Source of the DNA: Chitinophagales bacterium
GTDB taxonomy: Bacteria > Bacteroidota > Bacteroidia > Chitinophagales > UBA10324
NCBI GenBank assembly: GCA_013695715.1
Contig: JACCZZ010000358.1
Coordinates: 1 to 7,528 of the forward strand
Direction: 5' to 3'
DNA length: 7,528 bases
The position numbers and the translations under genes are program-made. Position 1 is the stretch's first letter. Every line of letters starts with the position of its first letter. The notes beneath the pieces are model-generated. The model was not told the DNA's origin. It made no database searches and saw nothing but the letters and a program-made list of their open reading frames with translations. This document shows, piece by piece, positions 1 through 6,202 of this stretch.

Positions 1-1497
1 AATGAGAGCTGATAAGGCATCTACATTTTCCGCATTTAACTTTATATCAAGCTTCACCAGGTCACCGGGCCTATAGCCGATAGGATGATAATCAAAAGAG
101 GCATATCCGCGTGAAATGGATTTCAGCTTATCATAAAAATCAAAAACTATTTCTGCAAGAGGCATTTCAAACGACACCTCTACCCGAAGCGGAGTAAGAT
201 AATTTTGGTTTTTGAGAATGCCGCGTTTGCCAATACACAGTGATAAAATGGAACCCATATATTCCGGTTTCGTGATAACCTGCGCCTTGATATAAGGCTC
301 TTCTACACGATCAAGTTTGGTAGGATCAGGAAATTCACTTGGATTATTCACTACCATAAATTTTCCATCTGTTGTATATACATGGTATGATACGTTAGGA
401 ACAGTAGTGATTACTGGCATATCAAACTCACGATCTAATCTTTCCTGGATAATTTCGAGGTGCAGCATTCCTAAAAAACCACACCGAAAGCCAAATCCCA
501 ATGCGGCTGAAGACTCAGGCTCAAAAGTAAGAGAGGCATCGTTGAGCCTTAACTTTTCCATTGAATCACGCAGCTCCTCATAATCATCTGTATCCACCGG
601 ATAGATACCCGCAAAAACCATCGGCTTCACCTCTTCAAATCCATGAATAGATTCTTTACAGGGATTATTTTTTAGTGTTAGTGTGTCGCCAACTTTTACT
701 TCGCTGGCATCTTTTATACCAGTAATGATATAGCCAACATCGCCCGTTTTCACTACTTCGCGCGGTGACTTCTCTAATAACAGAGCGCCGATTTCCTCTG
801 CATCATACTCACTGCCTGCATTGAAGAATTTAACCTTATCACCCTTTCTTAATTCACCATTAAATACGCGATAATATACAATTACTCCGCGATAAGAATT
901 AAAAACAGAATCAAAAACCAAAGCCTGTAATGGTGCGTTGGGATCACCTTTCGGAGCAGGTATGCGCCTTATGATATTTTCTAAGATGTTATCAACGCCT
1001 TCGCCGGTCTTGCCGCTTGCCAATAAAATATCTTCCGGTTTACAACCGATGAGATCAACAATCTGATCGCGGGTTTCCTCAACCATGGCGCCATCCATAT
1101 CAATCTTATTAATGATGGGAATGATTTCCAGATTGCTTTCAATCGCGAGGTAAAGATTTGAGATGGTTTGGGCCTGAATTCCCTGTGAAGCATCCACTAA
1201 CAGAAGGGCTCCTTCGCAGGAAGCTATGGCTCGTGAAACCTCATAGCTGAAATCAACATGACCGGGAGTATCAATAAGATTTAACACATACCTTTCACCT
1301 TGCTGCTCATAAAGCATCTGAATTGCATGGCTCTTAATCGTTATCCCTTTCTCCCGCTCCAAATCCATATCATCAAGCACCTGGTTCATCATCTGCCGCT
1401 CTGTTATGGTCTTGGTCTTTTCTAAGAGTCGGTCTGCGAGGGTGCTTTTTCCATGATCTATATGGGCAATGATGCAGAAATTACGAATATTTTTCAC
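1..1497 (-). CDS. lepA: Elongation factor 4 (LepA), C-terminus beyond window
   Basis: This is the translational GTPase EF4/LepA, which binds the ribosome in the cytoplasm and is linked to back-translocation and initiation quality. Reading leftward from a GTG at 1497, 499 codons are open to the window edge with no stop or frameshift. The family is about 600 residues, so roughly 100 C-terminal residues, including the LepA-specific C-terminal domain, are missing. The GTPase motifs are all visible: G1 AHIDHGKST (residues 11-19), the switch I region EREKGIT (47-53), G3 DTPGH (76-80), G4 NKID (130-133) and G5 SGK (161-163) where SAK is the textbook form. A beta-barrel domain and EF-G-like domains follow, with the family signature [14 protein letters not shown] near residues 360-375. 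The GTG start gives the expected opening [19 protein letters not shown]. An in-frame GTG at 1521 would add eight residues and lies upstream of the promoter -7 element, so I reject it. Confidence 0.97.
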   Translation of the reverse strand, partial: MKNIRNFCIIAHIDHGKSTLADRLLEKTKTITERQMMNQVLDDMDLEREKGITIKSHAIQMLYEQQGERYVLNLIDTPGHVDFSYEVSRAIASCEGALLLVDASQGIQAQTISNLYLAIESNLEIIPIINKIDMDGAMVEETRDQIVDLIGCKPEDILLASGKTGEGVDNILENIIRRIPAPKGDPNAPLQALVFDSVFNSYRGVIVYYRVFNGELRKGDKVKFFNAGSEYDAEEIGALLLEKSPREVVKTGDVGYIITGIKDASEVKVGDTLTLKNNPCKESIHGFEEVKPMVFAGIYPVDTDDYEELRDSMEKLRLNDASLTFEPESSAALGFGFRCGFLGMLHLEIIQERLDREFDMPVITTVPNVSYHVYTTDGKFMVVNNPSEFPDPTKLDRVEEPYIKAQVITKPEYMGSILSLCIGKRGILKNQNYLTPLRVEVSFEMPLAEIVFDFYDKLKSISRGYASFDYHPIGYRPGDLVKLDIKLNAENVDALSALI

Positions 1498-1502
1498 AGC
1501 CG

Positions 1503-1532
1503 CAAAGATAGCTATTCGCACCGGATGCGAAA
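1503..1532 (-). promoter_or_regulatory. Probable lepA promoter (Bacteroidota type)
   Basis: On the minus strand TATCTTTG (1510 to 1503) matches the Bacteroidota -7 consensus TAnnTTTG exactly. A weak -33 candidate, TTTCG (1532 to 1528), sits about 18 bases upstream where TTG would be expected. The -7 element ends only 5 bases before the GTG, so the transcript should be leaderless or nearly so. The -7 match is seen in the sequence; the start of transcription is inferred. Confidence 0.6.
1515..1531. repeat. Inverted repeat inside the lepA promoter
   Basis: TTCGCA-CCGGA-TGCGAA is a perfect 6-bp inverted repeat around a 5-base centre. It lies between the -33 region and the -7 element of the lepA promoter, where a dimeric repressor could bind. 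If transcription starts after the -7 element, it would not be in the RNA. An operator role is inference only. Confidence 0.4.
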
Positions 1533-1669
1533 GGAAGACTTTTCACTCCCAACAAGAGATGCTCTTGTTAGATGCACCTTAGTCGATTATATGTATATGG
1601 TATTTAAGGAAGGGAAGTCACAGGTGAATTGTCTATATTATTCTTTATAGCTCTATATTGTACTTAGAT

Positions 1670-1996
1670 CTATACAGCGAAACTTTCGCCACAGCCACAG
1701 GTACGGGTTGCATTTGGATTTAAAAAATGAAATCCTTTTCCATTCAATCCATCAGAAAAGTCGAGCTGCGTGCCATATAAATAAAGGAAGCTTTTAAGGT
1801 CGCAAACAAGCTTCATACCTTTATCTTCAAATACCTGATCATCACTCTTTGGAGTATTATCAAAATCCATTTTATATGAAAGACCTGAACAACCACCTCC
1901 AACTACTGAAACCCTGATGAAATAAGATGGATCGAGGTTGGCTTCATGCCATAGCGCCTCTACCTTGTTTTTTGCTTTTTCACTTATTGTTATCAT
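1670..1996 (-). CDS. iscA: A-type iron-sulfur carrier (HesB/IscA/ErpA family)
   Basis: A 108-residue protein of the HesB/IscA/SufA/ErpA family, cytosolic carriers that receive Fe-S clusters or iron and pass them to target enzymes. The three conserved cysteines are present: C36 in VGGGCSGLSY and C100/C102 in TRTCGCGESF, with 63 residues between the first and second, as in the family. An extra C65 is not part of the motif. The length is typical and the ATG at 1996 gives the usual short helical N-terminus. It lies downstream of iscS on the same strand, separated by 180 bp. That gap contains its own promoter candidate and a stem-loop, so the two may be co-regulated rather than a tight operon. The sequence does not separate IscA from ErpA or SufA; the symbol follows the neighbour iscS. 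No RBS is visible, as is usual in Bacteroidota. Confidence 0.95.
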   Translation of the reverse strand: MITISEKAKNKVEALWHEANLDPSYFIRVSVVGGGCSGLSYKMDFDNTPKSDDQVFEDKGMKLVCDLKSFLYLYGTQLDFSDGLNGKGFHFLNPNATRTCGCGESFAV

Positions 1997-2049
1997 AGAT
2001 TTATCATTATTGAATTATCTTATAAAGTTTTAATTTAGCACACTATAAG

Positions 2050-2078
2050 CAAAACCATTTTTTCTAAAATCAGTTCAA
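2050..2078 (-). promoter_or_regulatory. Candidate promoter of the A-type carrier gene
   Basis: On the minus strand TTG (2078 to 2076), an 18-base spacer, then TGGTTTTG (2057 to 2050) fits the Bacteroidota TTG-N17-23-TAnnTTTG pattern with one mismatch (A to G in position 2 of the -7 element). It would give a leader of about 45-50 bases before the ATG at 1996. Seen as a motif match only. Confidence 0.4.
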
Positions 2079-2099
2079 ACACATCTTTTATAATTTGAT

Positions 2100-2135
2100 A
2101 ATTGCCAGTTTCTCTGCTTTTCGCAAGCGGCAATT
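2100..2135 (-). repeat. Stem-loop between iscS and the carrier gene
   Basis: AATTGCC (2100-2106) and GGCAATT (2129-2135) form a perfect 7-bp inverted repeat. Inside it GCTT (2116-2119) pairs with AAGC (2125-2128) around TTCGC. On the 3' arm the two helices are contiguous; on the other side a 9-base bulge separates them. In the iscS transcript this could be a stabiliser, processing site or weak terminator. No clear U-tract follows on the minus strand, so it is not a canonical intrinsic terminator. Confidence 0.45.
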
Positions 2136-2176
2136 GTTGTACTGTAATTGAAAAAATACAATTCTTTTTACAATAC

Positions 2177-3385
2177 TCAGGTTGTTAATAGTTGATGTTC
2201 TTTCCCTTCCTTAAACATTTCCCAAAGAGGACTTCGTTCTCTCAACTTCAAAACTGCGTCTGTTAACCGTTGTATTGTATAATCTACCTCTTCTTCAGTA
2301 GTAAATCTTCCTAAGGAAAATCTAATAGATGAATGTGCCAGGTAATCACTTAGACCTAACGCTTTCAGCACATGAGAAGGTTCTGGAGATGCCGATGTAC
2401 AAGCACTTCCTGAAGAAATCGCAATGTCTTTATTGAAAGACATCATTAAACCTTCGCCCTCTAAATATTTAAATAAGATGTTAGAAATATGGGGTAATCT
2501 TTGAGAAAGACTTCCATTCACATAAATTTCTTCAAGTTTCAGCAAAGATGTTTCAAGCTTATCGCGAAATTTTCTTAATCTTTCAGCATCTGGCTTCATT
2601 TCGTGCAAGCATAGCTCACATGCGGCACCAAAACCTACGATGCCTGGAACGTTCAGAGTACCCGACCGCATTGAACGCTCATGTCCGCCACCGTCCATCT
2701 GGGCTATAAGCTTCACCCGGGGATCTTTCCGGCGAACATATAAAGCACCAACCCCTTTCGGCCCATACATCTTATGCGATGTTAATGATAACAGGTGGAT
2801 GTCCTCGGCATTCACATCGATTGGTATCTTTCCGGCTGCCTGAGTTGCATCTATATGAAATAGAACATTATTCTTATTGGCAAGCGCTGCAATTTCACTT
2901 ATTGGATGGATAACACCGATTTCATTGTTACCATACATTACAGAAATTAAAATTGTGTTGCCTGTGATGGCAGATTCCAAATCAGCGAGGTCAATCTCAC
3001 CTTTATCGTTTACTTTGATATAGGAAACATGCCCACCTAATTTCTCTATATGCTTGCACGTATCAAGAATTGATTTATGTTCTGTAGTGACCGTTATAAT
3101 ATGATTACCCTTAGATGCATACTTTTCAAAGACGCCCTTTAAAGCCAGATTGTTCGATTCTGTAGCACCCGATGTAAATACGATCTCTGGTGGATCAGCC
3201 TTGATAAGCTTAGCTACCTGCTTGCGTGCATGATCCACTGCTTCTTCAGCTACCCAGCCAAACGGATGGCTGCGGCTGGCTGCATTTCCAAACTTTTCTG
3301 TGAAATAAGGGAGCATAGCTTCCAGCACACGGGGATCGCATGGAGTGGTTGCGCTATTATCCAGGTAAATCGGTAGCTTTAGCAT
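2177..3385 (-). CDS. iscS: Cysteine desulfurase IscS
   Basis: A PLP-dependent class V aminotransferase-fold enzyme that converts L-cysteine to alanine and transfers the sulfur as a persulfide to Fe-S assembly and tRNA thiolation partners in the cytosol. From the ATG at 3385 it is 402 residues, close to E. coli IscS (404), and can be matched to that protein from memory along its length. The PLP lysine is K205 in TSHKMYGPKG. The catalytic persulfide cysteine is C329 in SSGSACTSAS, on the long mobile loop of group I enzymes. The C-terminus retains the SPLWEMFKEGKE segment that in IscS contacts scaffold IscU. A TTG four codons upstream (3397) is in frame, but it lies inside the promoter -7 element, and the ATG gives the family N-terminus MLKLPIYLDNSATTP. 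No iscU or iscR is adjacent; only the A-type carrier gene follows. Confidence 0.97.
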   Translation of the reverse strand: MLKLPIYLDNSATTPCDPRVLEAMLPYFTEKFGNAASRSHPFGWVAEEAVDHARKQVAKLIKADPPEIVFTSGATESNNLALKGVFEKYASKGNHIITVTTEHKSILDTCKHIEKLGGHVSYIKVNDKGEIDLADLESAITGNTILISVMYGNNEIGVIHPISEIAALANKNNVLFHIDATQAAGKIPIDVNAEDIHLLSLTSHKMYGPKGVGALYVRRKDPRVKLIAQMDGGGHERSMRSGTLNVPGIVGFGAACELCLHEMKPDAERLRKFRDKLETSLLKLEEIYVNGSLSQRLPHISNILFKYLEGEGLMMSFNKDIAISSGSACTSASPEPSHVLKALGLSDYLAHSSIRFSLGRFTTEEEVDYTIQRLTDAVLKLRERSPLWEMFKEGKEHQLLTT

Positions 3386-3394
3386 TATCTTCCG

Positions 3395-3402
3395 CAAAAT
3401 TA
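3395..3402 (-). promoter_or_regulatory. iscS promoter -7 element
   Basis: TAATTTTG on the minus strand (3402 to 3395) matches TAnnTTTG exactly and ends 9 bases before the iscS ATG, giving a very short leader. No convincing TTG lies at the expected -33 distance. GGAAG a few bases before the ATG could be a chance Shine-Dalgarno resemblance. Confidence 0.55.
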
Positions 3403-3432
3403 AGCAAATGCTATAAGTAACCCTGTTCGTCC

Positions 3433-3834
3433 ATGGAAAAAATAGAGCATATAGGAATAGCTGTAAAAGACCTTAAACAGGCAAATGAGACGTATGGAAA
3501 ATTACTGGGAGTTCAGCCTTATAAAACAGAAATTGTTAATGCTGAAAATGTGATCACCTCTTTCTTCAAAATTGGAGAAAGCAAGGTAGAACTTCTTGAA
3601 TCTACAAATCCTCTTGGTGTGGTTGCAAAGTTTCTCGATAAAAAAGGCGAAGGCCTTCATCATGTTGCATACTCTGTTAAAAACATTTATGACGAGATGA
3701 AAAGGTTAAAGACGGAAGGCTTTGTATTGCTGAATGATGAGCCAAAATATGGGGCCGACAATAAGTTAGTATGCTTTATTCATCCCAAAGATACAAATGG
3801 AGTGTTAATAGAGCTGTGCCAGGAAATCATATAA
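3433..3834 (+). CDS. mce: Methylmalonyl-CoA epimerase
   Basis: A 133-residue vicinal oxygen chelate (glyoxalase fold) protein that matches methylmalonyl-CoA epimerase closely. The enzyme interconverts (2S)- and (2R)-methylmalonyl-CoA, linking propionyl-CoA carboxylase to the B12-dependent mutase in the cytosol. Two beta-alpha-beta-beta-beta modules are visible, residues 3-57 and 74-131. Expected metal ligands are H6 (IEHIGIAV), E53 in the KVELLE strand, H77 in GEGLHHVAY and E127 in GVLIELC. GEGLHHVAY and HPKDTNGVLIEL are strong family signatures, favouring this over generic glyoxalases. The ATG at 3433 gives the standard N-terminus directly. It is divergent from iscS with 47 bp between starts and convergent with the marC-like gene. 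No mutase or carboxylase gene is nearby. Only a poor -7 match (TAACCCTG, 3418-3425) precedes it. Confidence 0.94.
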   Translation: MEKIEHIGIAVKDLKQANETYGKLLGVQPYKTEIVNAENVITSFFKIGESKVELLESTNPLGVVAKFLDKKGEGLHHVAYSVKNIYDEMKRLKTEGFVLLNDEPKYGADNKLVCFIHPKDTNGVLIELCQEII

Positions 3835-3895
3835 ATTGAATGGTCTGCATCATCACTTTAACTTCTTAGCTTCAGATTGTGCATTTCATGGCTGC

Positions 3896-3928
3896 ATTAA
3901 ACATTATGAAGGTGATATTAAACATTAT
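3896..3928. repeat. 12-bp direct repeat in the mce/marC convergence
   Basis: ATTAAACATTAT occurs at 3896-3907 and again at 3917-3928, offset by 21 bp (two helical turns). The second copy covers the stop codon of the MarC-family gene. No clear bidirectional terminator hairpin is seen in the 83 bp between the two convergent genes. The repeat is exact, but in AT-rich DNA it may mean little. Confidence 0.5.
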
Positions 3929-4481
3929 TAATAAACATCTGCACAGCCAATGCAATAAGTACTATCCCAAAGAATTTTTTCAAAACAATCAGTGACTGCG
4001 AACCCAATTTATGCTCCAGCCAATTCATAGATCGTAATACCAGATAGATGATCAATAGGTTGATAAGAATACCTGCAGTAAGATCAATGATGGAAAATTG
4101 AGTTCGAAGTGAGAGAATAGTAGTTAGCGTACCAGCACCTACTAATATTGGAAAGGCAATAGGTACAATGTTGCCTGATTTATTGTCGCCATCTTCGGCT
4201 TTGAAAATATTCCAACCAATAATCATTTCAAGTCCTAAAAGCAGCAATACGAGCGCACCGGCAATTGAAAAGGATTGAACTTCAATGCCCAAAAGATGAA
4301 GCAGTGCCTCACCAATTAGTGAGAAGGATATCATCAGTCCACCTGCAAATAAAACAATTGAAGTTGGTTTTAAATGATTACTTCCTTGTTTCGAACTAAG
4401 AATTACAGGGACAGAGCCAATTACATCTATTACAAGAAATAGCGTGAGTGAAATAGAAAGAATATTGGTAAGGGAAAACAT
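3918..4481 (-). CDS. MarC family (UPF0056) integral membrane protein
   Basis: A 187-residue, strongly hydrophobic protein of the MarC/UPF0056 family, inner-membrane proteins whose biochemical function is not established despite the name (multiple antibiotic resistance locus). About six membrane segments can be read, near residues 5-28, 40-65, 71-91, 105-126, 132-152 and 166-184. Family signatures are D19-x-x-G-x-x-P25 in segment 1 (usually DPIGNLP), FSIAGALVLLLLGLEM (71-86), AFPILVGAGTLTT (109-121) and KKFFGIVLIALAVQM near the C-terminus. The segment 3-4 loop (about 92-104) is charged (KAEDGDNK). It is slightly shorter than the usual 200-220 residues but has no sign of truncation. It is convergent with mce and divergent from serS, so probably monocistronic. 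A 7-bp inverted repeat sits about 20 bp upstream of its start. I give no symbol because membership is certain only at family level. Confidence 0.9.
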   Translation of the reverse strand: MFSLTNILSISLTLFLVIDVIGSVPVILSSKQGSNHLKPTSIVLFAGGLMISFSLIGEALLHLLGIEVQSFSIAGALVLLLLGLEMIIGWNIFKAEDGDNKSGNIVPIAFPILVGAGTLTTILSLRTQFSIIDLTAGILINLLIIYLVLRSMNWLEHKLGSQSLIVLKKFFGIVLIALAVQMFINNV

Positions 4482-4500
4482 ACATAAACTATTTTGAGGT

Positions 4501-4517
4501 TCACTAAGGTTTAGTGA
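4501..4517. repeat. Inverted repeat upstream of the marC-like gene
   Basis: TCACTAA-GGT-TTAGTGA is a perfect 7-bp inverted repeat with a 3-base centre, about 20 bp upstream of the MarC-family ATG. It could be an operator or a hairpin in that gene's leader; which one depends on the unknown transcription start. Confidence 0.45.
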
Positions 4518-4802
4518 TAATGAAAGAAGACCTAAATAAAATTAAAAATAATGAGGAGGTCGCGGTCAACAGATCCACGAAACGCTCCAATGTATATGAT
4601 GGAGCTGGGAAGTAAATTTTACTATATATGGTCGTGAAAACATAAGGATGTAAAATTACAACAAATAAGCTACTTTCCTACCTTAAACCTTTTAGTTATT
4701 GCATTTGAAGTAACCATCGGGTAACGAAATCTTTTGGACGATAGTTCAACTGAAGAACAAAGCCAGGAATTTGCACTTAAGCAAGTCATTTGCATCACCA
4801 CT

Positions 4803-4810
4803 TATATTTG
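4803..4810 (+). promoter_or_regulatory. serS promoter -7 element
   Basis: TATATTTG matches TAnnTTTG exactly and ends 15 bases before the serS ATG at 4826. No TTG is found at the usual -33 spacing. Its position downstream of the in-frame TTG at 4790 argues that translation begins at 4826. Confidence 0.5.
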
Positions 4811-4825
4811 CGAAAATTTTTATGC

Positions 4826-6097
4826 ATGCTTAACCTACAATATTTAAGAGCCAATCCCGATGAAGCTGTTAAGCTATTGGCTAAAAAACATTTTGATTCT
4901 AAAAAGTTAATTGATGAAGTAATTTCCATGGATATAATGCGCCGCTCTACCCAGGCTGAGCTGGACTTGTTGCTCTCTCAATCAAACAAAATCTCTAAAG
5001 AGATTGGCCAATTGTTCGCACAGGGAAAACAAGAAGACGCAGCAGAGAAGCGGAAAGAATCTGTGAGATTAAGAGATGATGCAAGAATGCTCGAGAATAA
5101 ACTTAAATCCTATGAAGATAAAATGTATCAATTGCTGGTATTGCTTCCTAATGTGCCTCACGATTCTGTTCCGGATGGAAAAACGCCTGAAGATAATGTA
5201 ACGGTACGTGCAGGGGGCAGCATGCCATCGCTTCCTGAACATGCGAAATCACATTGGGAGCTTGCTGCTCAATATGATATTATTGACTTTGAAATTGGCA
5301 ACAAAGTAACCGGCTCCGGCTTTCCCTTTTATAAGGGTAAAGGTGCAAAGCTGCAACGAGCGCTCATATCTTTTTTTCTCGATCATGCAATAGCTAAGGG
5401 ATATGTTGAATATCAGCCACCACTGCTTGTAAATGGCGAGACAGCTTTTGCAACAGGACAATTGCCTGATAAAGATGGCCAAATGTATTTCGTATCAGAT
5501 GACAAGTACTACCTGATTCCTACGGCAGAGGTACCGGTTACCAATGTATATCGTGATGTGATGCTTAAGGAAGAACAGCTTCCTGTTAAGATGACAGCCT
5601 ATTCCCAATGTTTTCGGCGTGAAGCAGGCTCTTATGGAAAAGATGTTCGCGGATTGAATCGGCTTCATCAGTTTGATAAGGTAGAAATTGTACGCATTGA
5701 TCATCCTGATCGTTCATATGACGTTCTTGAAGAGATGGTGATTCATGTAGAGGAGCTAATCAATAAGTTAGAATTACCATACCGCATTTTGAAATTGTGT
5801 GGTGGGGATATGAGTTTCGCCTCTGCGCTTACCTATGATTTTGAAGTTTTCTGCGCAGCGCAAAAAAAATGGCTGGAAGTGAGCAGTGTGTCAAATTTTG
5901 AAACATTTCAATCTAATCGTATGAAGCTTCGCTTTAAAGATCGTGACGGTAAAATTCAACTCGCACATACCTTAAATGGAAGTGCCCTTGCCTTACCGCG
6001 AATTGTTGCTTCCTTACTTGAAAACAATCAAGCGGCGGATGGTATCAAAATGCCTTCTGCTTTAATTCCTTACACAGGATGGAACAAAATTGACTGA
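4826..6097 (+). CDS. serS: Seryl-tRNA synthetase
   Basis: A 423-residue class IIa aminoacyl-tRNA synthetase that charges tRNA-Ser (and tRNA-Sec where present) with serine in the cytosol. Residues ~25-100 form the charged helical arm, an antiparallel coiled coil that holds the long variable arm of tRNA-Ser. The catalytic domain follows: motif 1 region about 165-202, serine-site TAEVP (233-237), motif 2 FRREAGSYGKDVRGLNR (263-279) and motif 3 NGSALALPR (384-392). VSSVSNFETFQSNR before motif 3 is also a family signature. Length and ends are normal. An in-frame TTG at 4790 would add 12 residues (HHHLYLRKF...) unlike the family and lies upstream of the promoter -7 element. The ATG at 4826 gives MLNLQYLRANPDEAVK, the usual SerRS opening. 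No T-box or other leader regulator is seen. Confidence 0.98.
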   Translation: MLNLQYLRANPDEAVKLLAKKHFDSKKLIDEVISMDIMRRSTQAELDLLLSQSNKISKEIGQLFAQGKQEDAAEKRKESVRLRDDARMLENKLKSYEDKMYQLLVLLPNVPHDSVPDGKTPEDNVTVRAGGSMPSLPEHAKSHWELAAQYDIIDFEIGNKVTGSGFPFYKGKGAKLQRALISFFLDHAIAKGYVEYQPPLLVNGETAFATGQLPDKDGQMYFVSDDKYYLIPTAEVPVTNVYRDVMLKEEQLPVKMTAYSQCFRREAGSYGKDVRGLNRLHQFDKVEIVRIDHPDRSYDVLEEMVIHVEELINKLELPYRILKLCGGDMSFASALTYDFEVFCAAQKKWLEVSSVSNFETFQSNRMKLRFKDRDGKIQLAHTLNGSALALPRIVASLLENNQAADGIKMPSALIPYTGWNKID

Positions 6098-6124
6098 ACT
6101 CCCTTTGGTAAGAATAGCAACAGC

Positions 6125-6156
6125 TTATACAGAAATATAGGAATGAGCTAAATTCG
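6125..6156 (+). promoter_or_regulatory. Candidate promoter of the T9SS protein gene
   Basis: TTA (6125-6127), a 21-base spacer, then TAAATTCG (6149-6156) fits TTG-N-TAnnTTTG with one mismatch in each element. It would give a leader of about 40 bases before the ATG at 6203. The 105-bp gap after serS shows no clear terminator, so read-through from serS is an alternative. Confidence 0.35.
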
Positions 6157-6202
6157 CATTCTAAATTCCAGTATCTGTAGATCATTCTTTAAACATTGCA
6201 AC

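Larger units (their letters stand above)
4482..4825. other. Intergenic region between marC-like gene and serS
   Basis: These 344 bases between two divergent genes hold no convincing gene. They contain the inverted repeat at 4501-4517, a 28-codon ATG frame at 4551-4637 (plus) with no recognisable family, and three ATTTGC copies (4769, 4788, 4806) leading into the serS promoter. The stretch 4555-4589 loosely recalls the 3' half of a tRNA, and the frame after it ends in KFYYIWS, loosely like the start of a GIY-YIG nuclease. No matching 5' tRNA half is present. Any relic is speculative. Confidence 0.6.

Noticed and set aside
317..583. An 88-codon plus-strand open frame
   Set aside because: It is entirely antisense to lepA, whose protein reads through without interruption; the frame has no recognisable domain.
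981..1193. A 70-codon minus-strand open frame
   Set aside because: It is an out-of-frame shadow inside lepA, covering the conserved NKID and SGK region of the real frame.
1453..1650. A 65-codon plus-strand open frame
   Set aside because: It starts antisense to the lepA N-terminus and runs through the lepA promoter; no family resemblance.
2640..2843. A 67-codon plus-strand open frame
   Set aside because: It is antisense to the PLP-lysine region of iscS and has no independent support.
4551..4637. A 28-codon small ORF in the marC-serS gap
   Set aside because: No RBS, promoter, conserved motif or membrane segment is visible; length is within chance expectation.
4790..4825. Upstream in-frame TTG start for serS adding 12 residues
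   Set aside because: The extension is unlike SerRS N-termini and it precedes the TATATTTG promoter element, so it is probably not transcribed.
5249..5704. Two minus-strand open frames of 77 and 69 codons
   Set aside because: Both are antisense to the catalytic domain of serS, which is intact.
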